Below, piece by piece: positions 34,700 through 43,535 of a stretch of 64,000 bases of DNA. The notes beneath the pieces were generated by a model. The model saw nothing but the letters and a program-made list of their open reading frames with translations. It was not told the DNA's origin and ran no database searches. How positions within the stretch are numbered: position 1 is the first letter of the stretch; each line of letters opens with the position of its first letter. The stretch comes from Methanolacinia paynteri (GTDB taxonomy: Archaea > Halobacteriota > Methanomicrobia > Methanomicrobiales > Methanomicrobiaceae). A program made the translations under genes and the position numbers. Location of the stretch: the NCBI RefSeq assembly GCF_000784355.1, contig NZ_KN360939.1, forward strand, positions 46,886-110,885, in the 5' to 3' direction.

Positions 34700-35953
34700 A
34701 TGCCGCCGATAAATAATATCACTGAGTTCAGAAAAGAGATCTCCGGCTTTATATCCACGTATAACGGGGGTAAAACCACGGAGACTCTTGCCGAAGTTCG
34801 GACTATAAATGAAATTCCCTGCAATTTGTATGTAAACGAATTCTGGACGTCAAGGCAGCGGCAGGCATCTTCGATTCACGAGGTTTCATACCGTGCATGC
34901 TTCAAGCCGCAGCTTCCACGGTTTTTCATTGAGCTGCTTACGAATGGGAAAGATGTTGTCTATGATCCTTTCACCGGCAGGGGGACGACAATAATCGAGG
35001 CGGCTCTTCTCGGCAGATTCGTTATATCCAATGATGCAAATCCCCTCAGCAGGATATTGTGCGAACCGAGGCTGACGCCCCCGGAGATTCAGGATGTCGA
35101 AAAGAGGCTTGAGGAGATCGAATATGATGGCTCCAGGAGGGCCGATATTGATCTTTCAATGTTCTTTCATGAATCGACTCTTTCGGAGATAGTGTCCCTG
35201 AGAGACTATCTTGCTGAGAGGCGAAAGGAGGGTATCGAGGACCCGACAGACCTGTGGATAAGGATGGTCGCAACAAACCGGCTCACAGGTCACTCCAGCG
35301 GTTTTTTTTCGGTATATACACTCCCGCCGAACCAAGCCGTGTCTCCGGAAAGTCAGGTGAAGATCAACAAAAAAAGAGATCAGGTGCCTGGGTACAGGGA
35401 CACGAAAAAGCTGATCCTTAAGAAGACGAAAAGCCTCCTTAAAAATCTTGAGCAGACGGAGGCCGATAACCTTTATTCGGCATCAGGGAATGCTGTCTTC
35501 CTTTCGAACAATGCAGTCTCCGTTCCGGAGATCGATGACGATTCGGTTGCTCTTACCGTGACCTCGCCCCCGTTCCTTGACATAGTTCAGTACTCAAAGG
35601 ACAACTGGCTCCGCTGCTGGTTCAACTCGCTCGATGCAGGAGAGATAGAGAAGAAGATCACGATGGCCGGGACAACGGCCGGGTGGTGCCAGGTGATGGG
35701 TGATGTCTTCAGGGAGCTCTTCAGGATCACGAAACCCGGCGGATGGGTTGCCTTCGAGGTAGGCGAGGTCAGAAACGGCAAAGTATGCCTTGACGAGCAT
35801 GTCGTTCCGCTCGGGATTAATGCAGGATTCGAATGTGCAGGTGTCGTGATAAACGAGCAGCACTTTACGAAGACATCCAATATCTGGGGTATAGAGAACC
35901 GGAAGAAAGGTACGAATACGAACAGGATCGCGGTATTCCGGAAGCCTGAATAA
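34700..35953 (+). CDS. Orphan DNA methyltransferase (N4-cytosine/N6-adenine type)
   Basis: 417 residues. The SAM-binding motif DPFTGRGTTIIEAALLG is near residue 94. The catalytic motif TSPPFLDIVQYS is near residue 296 and is followed by KPGGWVAFEVGEV. The SPP(F/Y) form of motif IV is usual for N4-cytosine enzymes but also occurs in adenine enzymes. The roughly 190 residues between the two motifs could include the target-recognition domain. No restriction endonuclease gene is next to it, so it is likely a solitary modification enzyme. Codon use looks like its neighbours. Confidence 0.82.
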   Translation: MPPINNITEFRKEISGFISTYNGGKTTETLAEVRTINEIPCNLYVNEFWTSRQRQASSIHEVSYRACFKPQLPRFFIELLTNGKDVVYDPFTGRGTTIIEAALLGRFVISNDANPLSRILCEPRLTPPEIQDVEKRLEEIEYDGSRRADIDLSMFFHESTLSEIVSLRDYLAERRKEGIEDPTDLWIRMVATNRLTGHSSGFFSVYTLPPNQAVSPESQVKINKKRDQVPGYRDTKKLILKKTKSLLKNLEQTEADNLYSASGNAVFLSNNAVSVPEIDDDSVALTVTSPPFLDIVQYSKDNWLRCWFNSLDAGEIEKKITMAGTTAGWCQVMGDVFRELFRITKPGGWVAFEVGEVRNGKVCLDEHVVPLGINAGFECAGVVINEQHFTKTSNIWGIENRKKGTNTNRIAVFRKPE

Positions 35954-35998
35954 GTAAAATCCAAAACTATTTTTTCCAGGTGCGTACTTTTATTCTCT

Positions 35999-36856
35999 AT
36001 GAATTTCATGGGTCTTTTCTCGAATATTGGATTCATTGCACTATTGCTCGTATTCTGTTTTTCATTTGCCTGCGGCTGTGCTGGTATTGATAATGTCTCA
36101 ACTGTAGGGTCTGCCGGAGGGGGAGGGGATGATGCCGCCGAAGCATTGCAGTACCTGGAATCGGGAGTTAATTCGTCCCTGTCGGACACGCTTGCACTTG
36201 CAGGTGAAACATCCCGGGCTCTCGCAGATATCGATCGCAACCAGACACAGGTGAACGTGATCCTCGGGGATTCACAGGAGAGATTTTCGTGGATCGACTC
36301 GGCAGCATTCATAAGTCCCGGCGGGCAGGTCGTTGCAATAATGCCCGAATCGTACAGCGATCTTGTCGGTGCTGATCTCTCATACCAGGAGATTGTACAG
36401 GAGGCTCTTGCAACCCGTTCGCCGGTAATGTCGGATTATATGCTGCTTGATGAAGGTGTTATGGGAACACTTCTCGAATATCCCGTATATTCGGAGGATG
36501 GTGAATATGCAGGAATCCTCTCTTTCGCGTTCACTCCCGCAGAGCTGATCGAGCCTTATGCAGGGGATATAAAATCGAAGTACGGTTATTCTGTCATGGT
36601 TGCACAGCCTGACGGGGTTATTCTTTATGACGAGGACTCGGAAGAGATCGGGAGTGAAACGTTCGTAAATCCGGCTTACGAGGCATATCCCTCGCTGATT
36701 GCATTTGCTGAGGAATATTCATCGAGCCCCTCGGGTACATATAATTACTCCTTCAAAGCGACAGGTTCTGCCGATGAAGTTCAAAAGCAGGCATTCTGGG
36801 GCACCGTAGAAATTCTTGACAAAGAATGGCGGGTGATGGTTATAAAGGAGATATAA
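35999..36856 (+). CDS. Cache-domain lipoprotein (extracellular sensor module)
   Basis: 285 residues. Lipoprotein signal with Cys in FSFACGCAGIDN. A helix (ALQYLESGVNSSLSDTLAL) leads into a tandem Cache/PAS-like domain with SAAFISPGGQVVAIMPES, EYPVYSEDGEYAGILSFAF and VMVAQPDGVILYDEDS. Cache domains bind small ligands outside the cell, normally as part of a chemoreceptor or kinase. Here no kinase is attached, so it may deliver ligand information to another receptor. It follows the methyltransferase gene by 45 bases with its own start. Confidence 0.78.
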   Translation: MNFMGLFSNIGFIALLLVFCFSFACGCAGIDNVSTVGSAGGGGDDAAEALQYLESGVNSSLSDTLALAGETSRALADIDRNQTQVNVILGDSQERFSWIDSAAFISPGGQVVAIMPESYSDLVGADLSYQEIVQEALATRSPVMSDYMLLDEGVMGTLLEYPVYSEDGEYAGILSFAFTPAELIEPYAGDIKSKYGYSVMVAQPDGVILYDEDSEEIGSETFVNPAYEAYPSLIAFAEEYSSSPSGTYNYSFKATGSADEVQKQAFWGTVEILDKEWRVMVIKEI

Positions 36857-36941
36857 GCTCTTCTCTACATACGAATATATATTCAATATCAGTTACCTTT
36901 ATTTTCCCGAAAGCTGTTGTGTTACAAAAGGAGCAGGAAAT

Positions 36942-37352
36942 ATGTCTTCAGAAGAACTGTTTGAAAAAACGTTAAAAGAATTGGACAGGCTCATCCACGA
37001 GGGAAGCACCCTCGGTGACCCTGTTGAGATCAACGGCTGCACGATAATCCCGGTATTCGCGTACGGTTTCGGGTTCGGAGCCGGATTCGGAGGAAACGAC
37101 AAGACCGGACAGGGCGGAGGAGCAGGTGCAGGGGGCGGAATGTCCCCGATAGCACTTGTCGTAATCGATAAGAACACCGAAGGAATCGAGGGCGTAAGGG
37201 TCGTTCCGGTGAAAAAGCCCGGCCCCGTTACCGAGGCTATAACTGCCATCGGGGAGGAGATCATCCCGAAAGTCGTCGAAATGATGAACAAGAAAGAAGA
37301 AGAAGAAGGAAAAGAAGAGGTCAAAAAGGAAGAAACGAAAAAAGGAAAATAA
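36942..37352 (+). CDS. GerW/YtfJ family protein
   Basis: 136 residues. Family features: GDPVEINGCTIIPVFAYGFGFGAG, glycine-rich stretch GGGAGAGGGMSPIALVVID, a conserved VRVVPV and a highly charged Lys/Glu tail from residue 115. GerW (YtfJ) is known in spore-forming bacteria for germination; archaeal members have no known role. A good ribosome site (AAAGGAG) precedes it. The next gene is a DUF2953 protein, the same neighbour (YtfI) as in Bacillus, so the pair is a conserved functional unit. Confidence 0.88.
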   Translation: MSSEELFEKTLKELDRLIHEGSTLGDPVEINGCTIIPVFAYGFGFGAGFGGNDKTGQGGGAGAGGGMSPIALVVIDKNTEGIEGVRVVPVKKPGPVTEAITAIGEEIIPKVVEMMNKKEEEEGKEEVKKEETKKGK

Positions 37353-37370
37353 CTTTTTTCGGTAGACTGA

Positions 37371-38003
37371 ATGGTCTCTTTTCTCTTAGCCGCAGCACTA
37401 ATTATAGGATTAATTTTAGTCGTTTTAGCCGTGCATATCCTGGCTCTGCCCGTAAAGTTCTCCGGCAGGCTGAGATCGAGCAGGAGCGATCTTTTTCTGG
37501 CATGGATAAGCTGGGGATTTCTCCGTGCATCGGTGAAGGTATCTGCCGGCGGCACTGCTACGCTCTATCTCTTTTCATTCAGGCTTAAGGAGTTTTCCCT
37601 GGGAAAAGAAGAAACCACCCCCGAAGAGACGGAGAAGGATAAACAGCCGTTTGATCCCGGAAAAATAAAGCCTTTGCTCGACGAGGCAGCTGTAATCTTC
37701 AGGGAGATAAGTTTCGATTACCTCAGGGTGAATGCAAGGGTCGGCCTTGGCGATCCTGCCGGGACAGGGATGGCGTTCGGTCTGGTCTCCGCCCTGAAAG
37801 GTGTATTAAGCTGTTCCGATCGTTTCGAACTGAATATTCTCCCGGTTTTTGAGACCGAGGCGCTGGAGTGCGAAATTGAAGCAGGGTTCAGGATCTCCAG
37901 GTTCTACAGGATAATAGCCCCGGCAATCAGGATCTTCAGAATATCCGGTGAGAAGAAAGAGAAAAATAAAGCGGATACCGCCGGGGGTGTCCCTGCCGCA
38001 TGA
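37371..38003 (+). CDS. DUF2953 membrane protein (YtfI type)
   Basis: 210 residues. One N-terminal membrane helix (SFLLAAALIIGLILVVLAV), a short beta-rich part, a charged loop with EETTPEETEKDKQP, then a domain with FDYLRVNARVGLGDPAGTGMAFG, which is the conserved DUF2953 segment. DUF2953 proteins accompany GerW/YtfJ proteins in bacteria, and here both lie 18 bases apart. The pair may form a membrane-attached complex. The stop overlaps the following small gene. Confidence 0.82.
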   Translation: MVSFLLAAALIIGLILVVLAVHILALPVKFSGRLRSSRSDLFLAWISWGFLRASVKVSAGGTATLYLFSFRLKEFSLGKEETTPEETEKDKQPFDPGKIKPLLDEAAVIFREISFDYLRVNARVGLGDPAGTGMAFGLVSALKGVLSCSDRFELNILPVFETEALECEIEAGFRISRFYRIIAPAIRIFRISGEKKEKNKADTAGGVPAA

Positions 38004-38203
38004 AGATCGTAAAAGAGAAAATCACCTCCGGGAAGGTAACGGCAGGAGGTGTAAAAGTTTCATCGGTGGCCGATGTATCAACATTTGCATATCCCGGTGG
38101 ATTCGTTTTTTCTGTATGCCCGATATCGATAATAGTGGAGACTGAATCCGGGGCATACAGTTTTGACCTGAAGAGGGAAGAGCTCCCTCTTCAGATCCGT
38201 TAA
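38000..38203 (+). CDS. Small protein coupled to the GerW-DUF2953 pair
   Basis: 67 residues, start overlapping the DUF2953 stop by four bases (ATGA). Mostly beta-strand pattern (KITSGKVTAGGVKVSSVADV, FAYPGGFVFSVCPISIIVET), no membrane helix. I do not recognise it. Coupling by overlap makes it a real gene of this operon. Confidence 0.6.
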   Translation: MKIVKEKITSGKVTAGGVKVSSVADVSTFAYPGGFVFSVCPISIIVETESGAYSFDLKREELPLQIR

Positions 38204-38209
38204 TATCTT

Positions 38210-39355
38210 TTATTCGAATCTCAGCGCCTCGATCGGGTTCAGGTTTGCCGCTTTCCATGCAGGATAGAATCCCGAGATTAGACTTGTACCGATCCCGAAC
38301 AGCATTCCGTACGGGATGTATACCAGGGTCGAAGGTTCGAAGAGGTACGTGGTACTGTTTAGCATTAACATCAGCACCACAAAGCCGGCTACAAAACTGA
38401 AGAATGCCCCGACAATCGCACCGAAAAGACCGAGGAGGAATGCTTCGTAGAGGAACATCTTCAGGACCTCGCTCTTCTTGGTCCCTATGCTCCTGATGAT
38501 TCCGATCTCCTTTATCCTCTCGGTTACGGACATCATCTGGATATTGAATATCGAGACTCCGGCAACTACAAGGGATATTCCGCCTATCGCCGTCGTGAAC
38601 ATCGAGATCTGGCTGAATGCGCTGGAGATCGCCTCGAGGATCGCTTTTGTATCGAAGATATCTACCACGTCGTCCTTTTTGTTCATCTTTGCGTCGATTG
38701 AATCCTTTACATCCTCGATATCGTCCAAGTTCCTCATTTTGACTACGACGAAGTCATAATCCTCCTGGTCGTATGTCGATGAAAAGAATTTGTCGGTTAC
38801 GACGAGGGCGGAATCGGGATTGATATCGAATCCCATTCCTCTCTCTTTTAGTATTCCTACAATCCTCAGGTTATCGTCACCGAGTTTGACACGGCTGCCT
38901 ACCTTCAGGTCGTATTCTTCGGCAATTCTGCTGCCCGCAAGCGCTCCGGCAGAACTCTTCAGGTACTGGCCTTCCTCGAGATCGAGAATCAACGGAATGT
39001 CCTGTGTTTCAAAAGCATAGACGGTGACGAAACCTTCTTCTCCCCCTGCCTCGATCTCGTCGGCCTTATTATAGACAGGAATCACATCGTTTGAACCGGC
39101 CGCCCTGACGATATCCTTAAGCATTCTCTTCGTGATCTTGTCTTCAACAACTGAACCCCCGTGAGAATAGACGACTACGGAATCTCCGACATCCGAGAGT
39201 GAATCGGATATCGACAGCGTAAGGCTGTTTCCAAGCATTCCCATGGACGCGATTGCGGCAACACCGATGACAATGCCGATGACGGCGAGAAGCGATCTCA
39301 GCCAGTGAAGCCTCACGCTTCTCTTCGCAAACTCGAAAAATATCGGTGTGCTCAC
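38210..39355 (-). CDS. MacB/FtsX-type ABC transporter permease
   Basis: 381 residues. An N-terminal membrane helix (about 18-40), a large extracellular MacB_PCD domain, and three helices at the C-terminus (about 260-285, 312-345, 350-372), with the FtsX signature GIIRSIGTKKSEVLKMFLYEA and LNPIEALRFE at the end. It partners the ATPase encoded just upstream with a four-base overlap. MacB-type exporters move lipoproteins, peptides or signals through mechanical force rather than classical transport. Confidence 0.9.
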   Translation of the reverse strand: MSTPIFFEFAKRSVRLHWLRSLLAVIGIVIGVAAIASMGMLGNSLTLSISDSLSDVGDSVVVYSHGGSVVEDKITKRMLKDIVRAAGSNDVIPVYNKADEIEAGGEEGFVTVYAFETQDIPLILDLEEGQYLKSSAGALAGSRIAEEYDLKVGSRVKLGDDNLRIVGILKERGMGFDINPDSALVVTDKFFSSTYDQEDYDFVVVKMRNLDDIEDVKDSIDAKMNKKDDVVDIFDTKAILEAISSAFSQISMFTTAIGGISLVVAGVSIFNIQMMSVTERIKEIGIIRSIGTKKSEVLKMFLYEAFLLGLFGAIVGAFFSFVAGFVVLMLMLNSTTYLFEPSTLVYIPYGMLFGIGTSLISGFYPAWKAANLNPIEALRFE

Positions 39356-40017
39356 TGTATTTCACCGTCCGCGATTGTAATAATTCTCTTTGAATATTCG
39401 GCTATGTGGTTGTCATGCGTTACCATGATAATGGTCTTGCCCTGCTCGTTGAGACTCTTTAACAGCTCCATTACCTGCAGTCCGGTTTTTGAGTCCAGGT
39501 TTCCTGTGGGTTCGTCACAGAGCAGGATCTTCGGGTCGTTGACAAGTGCACGTGCGATTGCAACCCTCTGCTGCTGTCCGCCTGAGAGTTCGTTGGGTTT
39601 GTGGTGGCTCAGGCTCTCGGTAAGCCCCATCTGCCTGATAAGCTCGTCGCACCTGCCTTCCGTGTCCTTTTTACGGTACTTGAGAATATACGGGTACTCG
39701 ACGTTCTCCCTTACGGTAAGGAGGGGAATCAGGTTGAACTGCTGGAAGATGAACCCAATCGTGTCCCGCCTGAGATCTGTAAGCTGATCGTCGGAGAGCC
39801 TGCTGACATCAGTCCCGTTGATGTATAACCTGCCTTTCGTAGGGACATCCAGGGAGCCTATCATATTGAGGAGCGTGGATTTGCCCGAACCTGACGGTCC
39901 CATTATTGCAATAAAATCTCCCTCTTCGATAGAAAGAGAGACATTATTGAGCGCCACCACATCCCCGAAAGTCATGCGGTAGATCCTGGAGACCCCTTCA
40001 AGTTGTATTACATGCAT
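39352..40017 (-). CDS. MacB/LolD-type ABC transporter ATPase
   Basis: 221 residues. Walker A GPSGSGKSTLLNMIG, Q-loop FIFQQFNLIP, signature NELSGGQQQRVAIARALV, Walker B ILLCDEPTGNLD, His switch MVTHDNH. The LolD/MacB subgroup is indicated by the Gly-Phe-Ile-Phe-Gln-Gln-Phe-Asn form. It overlaps the permease gene and follows a surface protein gene in the same direction; all four genes from 41864 down to 38210 look like one operon. Confidence 0.93.
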   Translation of the reverse strand: MHVIQLEGVSRIYRMTFGDVVALNNVSLSIEEGDFIAIMGPSGSGKSTLLNMIGSLDVPTKGRLYINGTDVSRLSDDQLTDLRRDTIGFIFQQFNLIPLLTVRENVEYPYILKYRKKDTEGRCDELIRQMGLTESLSHHKPNELSGGQQQRVAIARALVNDPKILLCDEPTGNLDSKTGLQVMELLKSLNEQGKTIIMVTHDNHIAEYSKRIITIADGEIQ

Positions 40018-40044
40018 GGCTGTTCCAAAAATAAAATGGGGTGA

Positions 40045-41217
40045 TTATAACCTGCCTTCTTTCTTCCACGAATACAGGATCGCTCCGCCTACTCCTGCAG
40101 CAATTATGATGACCAGTATTACAAGGCCGACGGGGAACCCGTCACCTGAGGAATCCTGTGACGACTGCCCTGATGACTGGGAGTATGACGCCCCGAGAGA
40201 GACCGTCACCTTCTCTTCGTAGCTGTTTCCGTCTTCATCCTTGTATATTATGCTCAGAGGGACTTCATTCGTGTTTTCAGCCGTAAACGTGACTTCGAAG
40301 CTTGAGAAATCGTCAGGTTCGAGTTCGCCGACTACATAGAGGCGGTTTGGGTCGGTCGGAACAGCGGGATCAGAAGATGTAACGATCACCGATTTTGCAT
40401 TTTTAAGGCCTGCATTTGTAACATCACCTGTCACGGTGTAGTAACTGCTTCCGGAGGACACCTCGACATTGTTTACTACTATCTCGGCATCTTTCTTGCC
40501 TTCCCCGATCGTGTAGGTAAGCACCTGCTCTGTTGTATGAAGGTTGATCCCGTTCCTGTATTCGACGTTGAATACGATCTCCCCCGATTCCGAAGGGATG
40601 ACCTCGAATTCAACCTGCTGGCTCCCGTCAGGCTGGAGTTCTCCGATGAAATAGCTGTTCTGTATAAACGATGCAGTGTCGCTTTCAGGCTTCACCACGA
40701 CACCGTTTACCGCATTCTCCCTCGGGTTTCCGACAAGCACGGTCACCGGGTCCTTGACGTCTTTTCCGAATTCATCGGGAATATCGATTATCGATATCTC
40801 CAGCGGGGTGCTCTCGACCTTGACGGGAATCAGGCCACTCATACTGCCTCCCCCTGCAAAGTTGATGTAGAATCTCGGGTAATATATGCCGTCGGATGCA
40901 TCGGCCCTAATGGTGAAGGTAAAGTCCCTGCTTGTACCCGGTCCGACTGTTCCTACGGTCGAATAAGATTCTTCATTTACGAGAGTAAGATCTTTTGAGA
41001 AAAGGTCTGCACTCTGGATCTCGACGCTGGAAGATCCTGTATTTTTTATTGTAACTGCGATTGTTCCCGTGTCTCCCTTCATGAAGACCGAAGGACTGAC
41101 CTCATATGACGTAATCTCGATATAGGAGGCGGCATCATTCGTAGATGTTGAAGCCGCCGATGCTGCCGTCGCAAGAAATGCCGTCAGTATTAACAAAATT
41201 ATAATTCCTGATTTCAT
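40045..41217 (-). CDS. Surface protein with CARDB-like repeats and C-terminal anchor
   Basis: 390 residues. Signal peptide (GIIILLILTAFLATAASA), then about three immunoglobulin-like CARDB/COG1361-type segments, each with a strand motif such as GTIAVTIKNTGSSSVEIQSA, VEFEVIPSESGEIVFNVEY and VTGDVTNAGLKNAKSVIV. At the end is a low-complexity Ser/Gln stretch and a membrane helix (VGLVILVIIIAAGVGGAILY) with a basic tail. It lies between a Yip1-family gene and the ABC genes and probably works with the transporter outside the cell. Confidence 0.82.
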   Translation of the reverse strand: MKSGIIILLILTAFLATAASAASTSTNDAASYIEITSYEVSPSVFMKGDTGTIAVTIKNTGSSSVEIQSADLFSKDLTLVNEESYSTVGTVGPGTSRDFTFTIRADASDGIYYPRFYINFAGGGSMSGLIPVKVESTPLEISIIDIPDEFGKDVKDPVTVLVGNPRENAVNGVVVKPESDTASFIQNSYFIGELQPDGSQQVEFEVIPSESGEIVFNVEYRNGINLHTTEQVLTYTIGEGKKDAEIVVNNVEVSSGSSYYTVTGDVTNAGLKNAKSVIVTSSDPAVPTDPNRLYVVGELEPDDFSSFEVTFTAENTNEVPLSIIYKDEDGNSYEEKVTVSLGASYSQSSGQSSQDSSGDGFPVGLVILVIIIAAGVGGAILYSWKKEGRL

Positions 41218-41228
41218 GTTTTTCTACC

Positions 41229-41864
41229 TCACATGACGAATGAACTCAGGCTGAGTATTATGAATATCACAAGCGGCACGCCAACACATATTGCGGCCTT
41301 TTTGAATTCCAGACCTGAGGATTCTTTGATCCCGAATAACCAGATATTCGCAGACCATATTGTAAATATTATGGTTACAAAGGATGCAGCCATCATTGGT
41401 GCTGAAGTTGTAAATGCCTTCATGGCAACCTCAATCTCCTGCATGTTGGAAGTTGCCGGGATTACAAGGTTCTGGATAGATGTCATCATTATGGCCGTGG
41501 TGATAATTCCACCGAATATTTGTGGAATAAAGCCGTACCCGGTAACTTCTGCAAGCTGCTTAAATGCGGACTTTCCTTTCAGGATATATATCATTACCAG
41601 GAATGCCAAGACCCATATTATCCAGTAAACAAACGCTGAAACAAAAGCGAATGCAAAACCGAATAGCGAAGCGATGAATGCATATCCTTCAAGGCCTGAC
41701 CCCATGGCCTCAATGGTCTTTCCCGAGACTATATATGCAGATATTCCGCTGATAACTGCCGTAATCAGCACTATCAGTACGGGCATCTTCAGGGACGCCT
41801 CCTCCCTGCATTTCTTCTCAAAGAAATGCCCCGGGGTAATCAATATTTCTTTTACCGAAATCAT
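41229..41864 (-). CDS. Yip1 family membrane protein
   Basis: 211 residues with about five membrane helices. It opens with a cytoplasmic segment (ISVKEILITPGHFFEKKCRE) typical of archaeal Yip1-domain proteins, followed by VSAFVYWIIWVLAFLVMIYILKG and the motif TGYGFIPQIFGGI. First gene of the ABC operon. Function in archaea is not known. Confidence 0.8.
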   Translation of the reverse strand: MISVKEILITPGHFFEKKCREEASLKMPVLIVLITAVISGISAYIVSGKTIEAMGSGLEGYAFIASLFGFAFAFVSAFVYWIIWVLAFLVMIYILKGKSAFKQLAEVTGYGFIPQIFGGIITTAIMMTSIQNLVIPATSNMQEIEVAMKAFTTSAPMMAASFVTIIFTIWSANIWLFGIKESSGLEFKKAAICVGVPLVIFIILSLSSFVM

Positions 41865-41972
41865 GTGTTATTATATAAAATGTTAGAAGTATATAACATT
41901 ACCTTGCCGGGTGAATATTATGAAAAGGAAACCATACAGGGATCATCAGGTATGGAATCTGTTCCGCAGGTG

Positions 41973-42356
41973 TTATCCCGTTGTTCTTCTTTCAAGGGCT
42001 TTTGAAAGTGCCAGTCTTAGGACGGATTCAGGGATTTGCTCGTAAATCCTGCTGCATGATCTTCCATCACCCTGGTTACCGGTTCCGCATCCTTCACACG
42101 CCATGCCGCAGTATTTTGAGGGGTCCGGCAGGGGGACAAATTCTTCGAGAGGCAGTCCGTCGATTGTCAGTGATCTGTCATTTCCATTTTTATCATTTAG
42201 GATCTCTTCAGAAAATGTAAACCTGTATTTATCAGTGCCCCGGGCATTTTGGAAATCGATAACGACTTCCTTTACAGTCCTGCAGGTGTCAGGGCAGACG
42301 AGAGGGGGAATTGTAGGGTCACCGGTATGCGACCACAGAACTACGATCTCCTTCAT
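41973..42356 (-). CDS. Cys-rich DUF2703-like protein
   Basis: About 127 residues, cytoplasmic. An N-terminal CPDTC pair lies near the start of a thioredoxin-like fold, then LTIDGLPLEEFV, a Cys-rich loop YCGMACEGCGTG and DGRSCSRIYEQIPE. This pattern resembles DUF2703, a family linked to metal or arsenic redox. It follows the arsenate-reductase-like gene by about ten bases and probably acts with it. An in-frame GTG lies three codons upstream. The DUF2703 assignment is tentative. Confidence 0.6.
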   Translation of the reverse strand: MKEIVVLWSHTGDPTIPPLVCPDTCRTVKEVVIDFQNARGTDKYRFTFSEEILNDKNGNDRSLTIDGLPLEEFVPLPDPSKYCGMACEGCGTGNQGDGRSCSRIYEQIPESVLRLALSKALERRTTG

Positions 42357-42366
42357 AAAAATCACT

Positions 42367-42786
42367 TCAGATCCTTATAGTTTCGGCAATCTCATCAATA
42401 AAGACTTTGAGGTTGTCTCTCAGTTCCCTGAATCCTGAAAGATTGCCGGTTCCCCCCGCCGGAACACTAACTTCATGCAGTATAATCCCCTTCGATTTTG
42501 GCAGTGAGTATGCGTTCCTCATCGCATGGGGGCACATGAACACTATAAGATCAAAGTACTCACCCGAACAGGACCCTATCGTTGACGGCCTGTGGTCCTT
42601 AGGATCTATGCCTTCTTCTTTAAGTACGGCAACAGCTGCAGGATCGGGTTTTAGAGGATAGATCCCTGCACTCCTGAAGACGATATCCGGGTATTTCGAT
42701 CTTCCTATGTATTCGGCCATAAAGGATCTCACAGAGTTGTGGGTGCATATGAAAAGGACCGATCTGTTTCCGTTCACTGCCCTCAT
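42367..42786 (-). CDS. arsC: Arsenate reductase-like low-molecular-weight phosphatase
   Basis: 139 residues. The CX5R phosphate loop reads FICTHNSVRSFMAEY. Further cysteines occur in IGSCSGEYFD and in VFMCPHAMRN. Thioredoxin-linked ArsC uses two cysteines in that C-terminal region, and here only one or two are similarly placed, so a tyrosine phosphatase is the alternative. The gene overlaps the end of a small-exporter gene by four bases and is followed by a Cys-rich gene, which supports a detoxification unit. Confidence 0.75.
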   Translation of the reverse strand: MRAVNGNRSVLFICTHNSVRSFMAEYIGRSKYPDIVFRSAGIYPLKPDPAAVAVLKEEGIDPKDHRPSTIGSCSGEYFDLIVFMCPHAMRNAYSLPKSKGIILHEVSVPAGGTGNLSGFRELRDNLKVFIDEIAETIRI

Positions 42787-43487
42787 ATCCTATGGGCCGG
42801 CTTTCTCTCCTTCAGCCTGTTCTGTTTTCTCTTCCAGAGGAACCATGCTGCTGCAGCGCACACAGCAATCGCGATTATTACGATTATGCCGAGACTCAGG
42901 TTATATACAAGCAGATCTTTCAGGAACTCCGATCCGAGTGCGATCAGGAAACAACCGGAAAGAGCACCGGCAATTACCGCGAGAATGATCTGCAGCGGCG
43001 GAATTCCGATCATCCTGCCGACTATGGGCGTTGCGATTCCCCCGGTGCCCTGCATAGGAATCATTACGAAGATCGCCAGCCCGAGGGTTGAGAGTTTTTC
43101 AAGCCACCTGTGTTTCCTGAAGAAAGATTCTCCATGCTCCATGAAGGTTTTCATCCATTTTGTTCCGGCAATCGGAATCTTTAGTACGAGATCGAAGTTC
43201 AGGACCATGAACAGAGTCGAGAGGATATCCATCATGGCGATCGAGAACGCAACTGTCCACCAGGGTATGCCCAGTGCGATTCCGATGGGAATCACGCTCT
43301 CCTTCCCTGCCGGGGGAACGAAATAGATGAACATAAGAGTCAGCATGGACAAGAACAGGGAATATGGAAGCAGCATCCAGAGTACGAAGATATAAACTCC
43401 GAGGATTGCAAAAGGAAGGGAAAGGTTAAGGATTATTTTCCCTGCATTCAGAATTCTTATCTCTGAATTTGTGTATTCAGCTTCCAT
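42783..43487 (-). CDS. Small multidrug export family protein (COG2426), copy A
   Basis: 234 residues with about six membrane helices. Family signature FVPPAGKESVIPIGIALGIPWW, shared with the next gene, and MQGTGGIATPIVGRMIGIPP. Named from old annotation; transport is assumed but the substrate is unknown. It overlaps arsC by four bases and lies 48 bases after its paralog. Confidence 0.85.
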   Translation of the reverse strand: MEAEYTNSEIRILNAGKIILNLSLPFAILGVYIFVLWMLLPYSLFLSMLTLMFIYFVPPAGKESVIPIGIALGIPWWTVAFSIAMMDILSTLFMVLNFDLVLKIPIAGTKWMKTFMEHGESFFRKHRWLEKLSTLGLAIFVMIPMQGTGGIATPIVGRMIGIPPLQIILAVIAGALSGCFLIALGSEFLKDLLVYNLSLGIIVIIAIAVCAAAAWFLWKRKQNRLKERKPAHRI

Positions 43488-43535
43488 CCGGTTAGAAATA
43501 ATGGTTTGATTGCAAATAAAACATTATCCCGTAAT

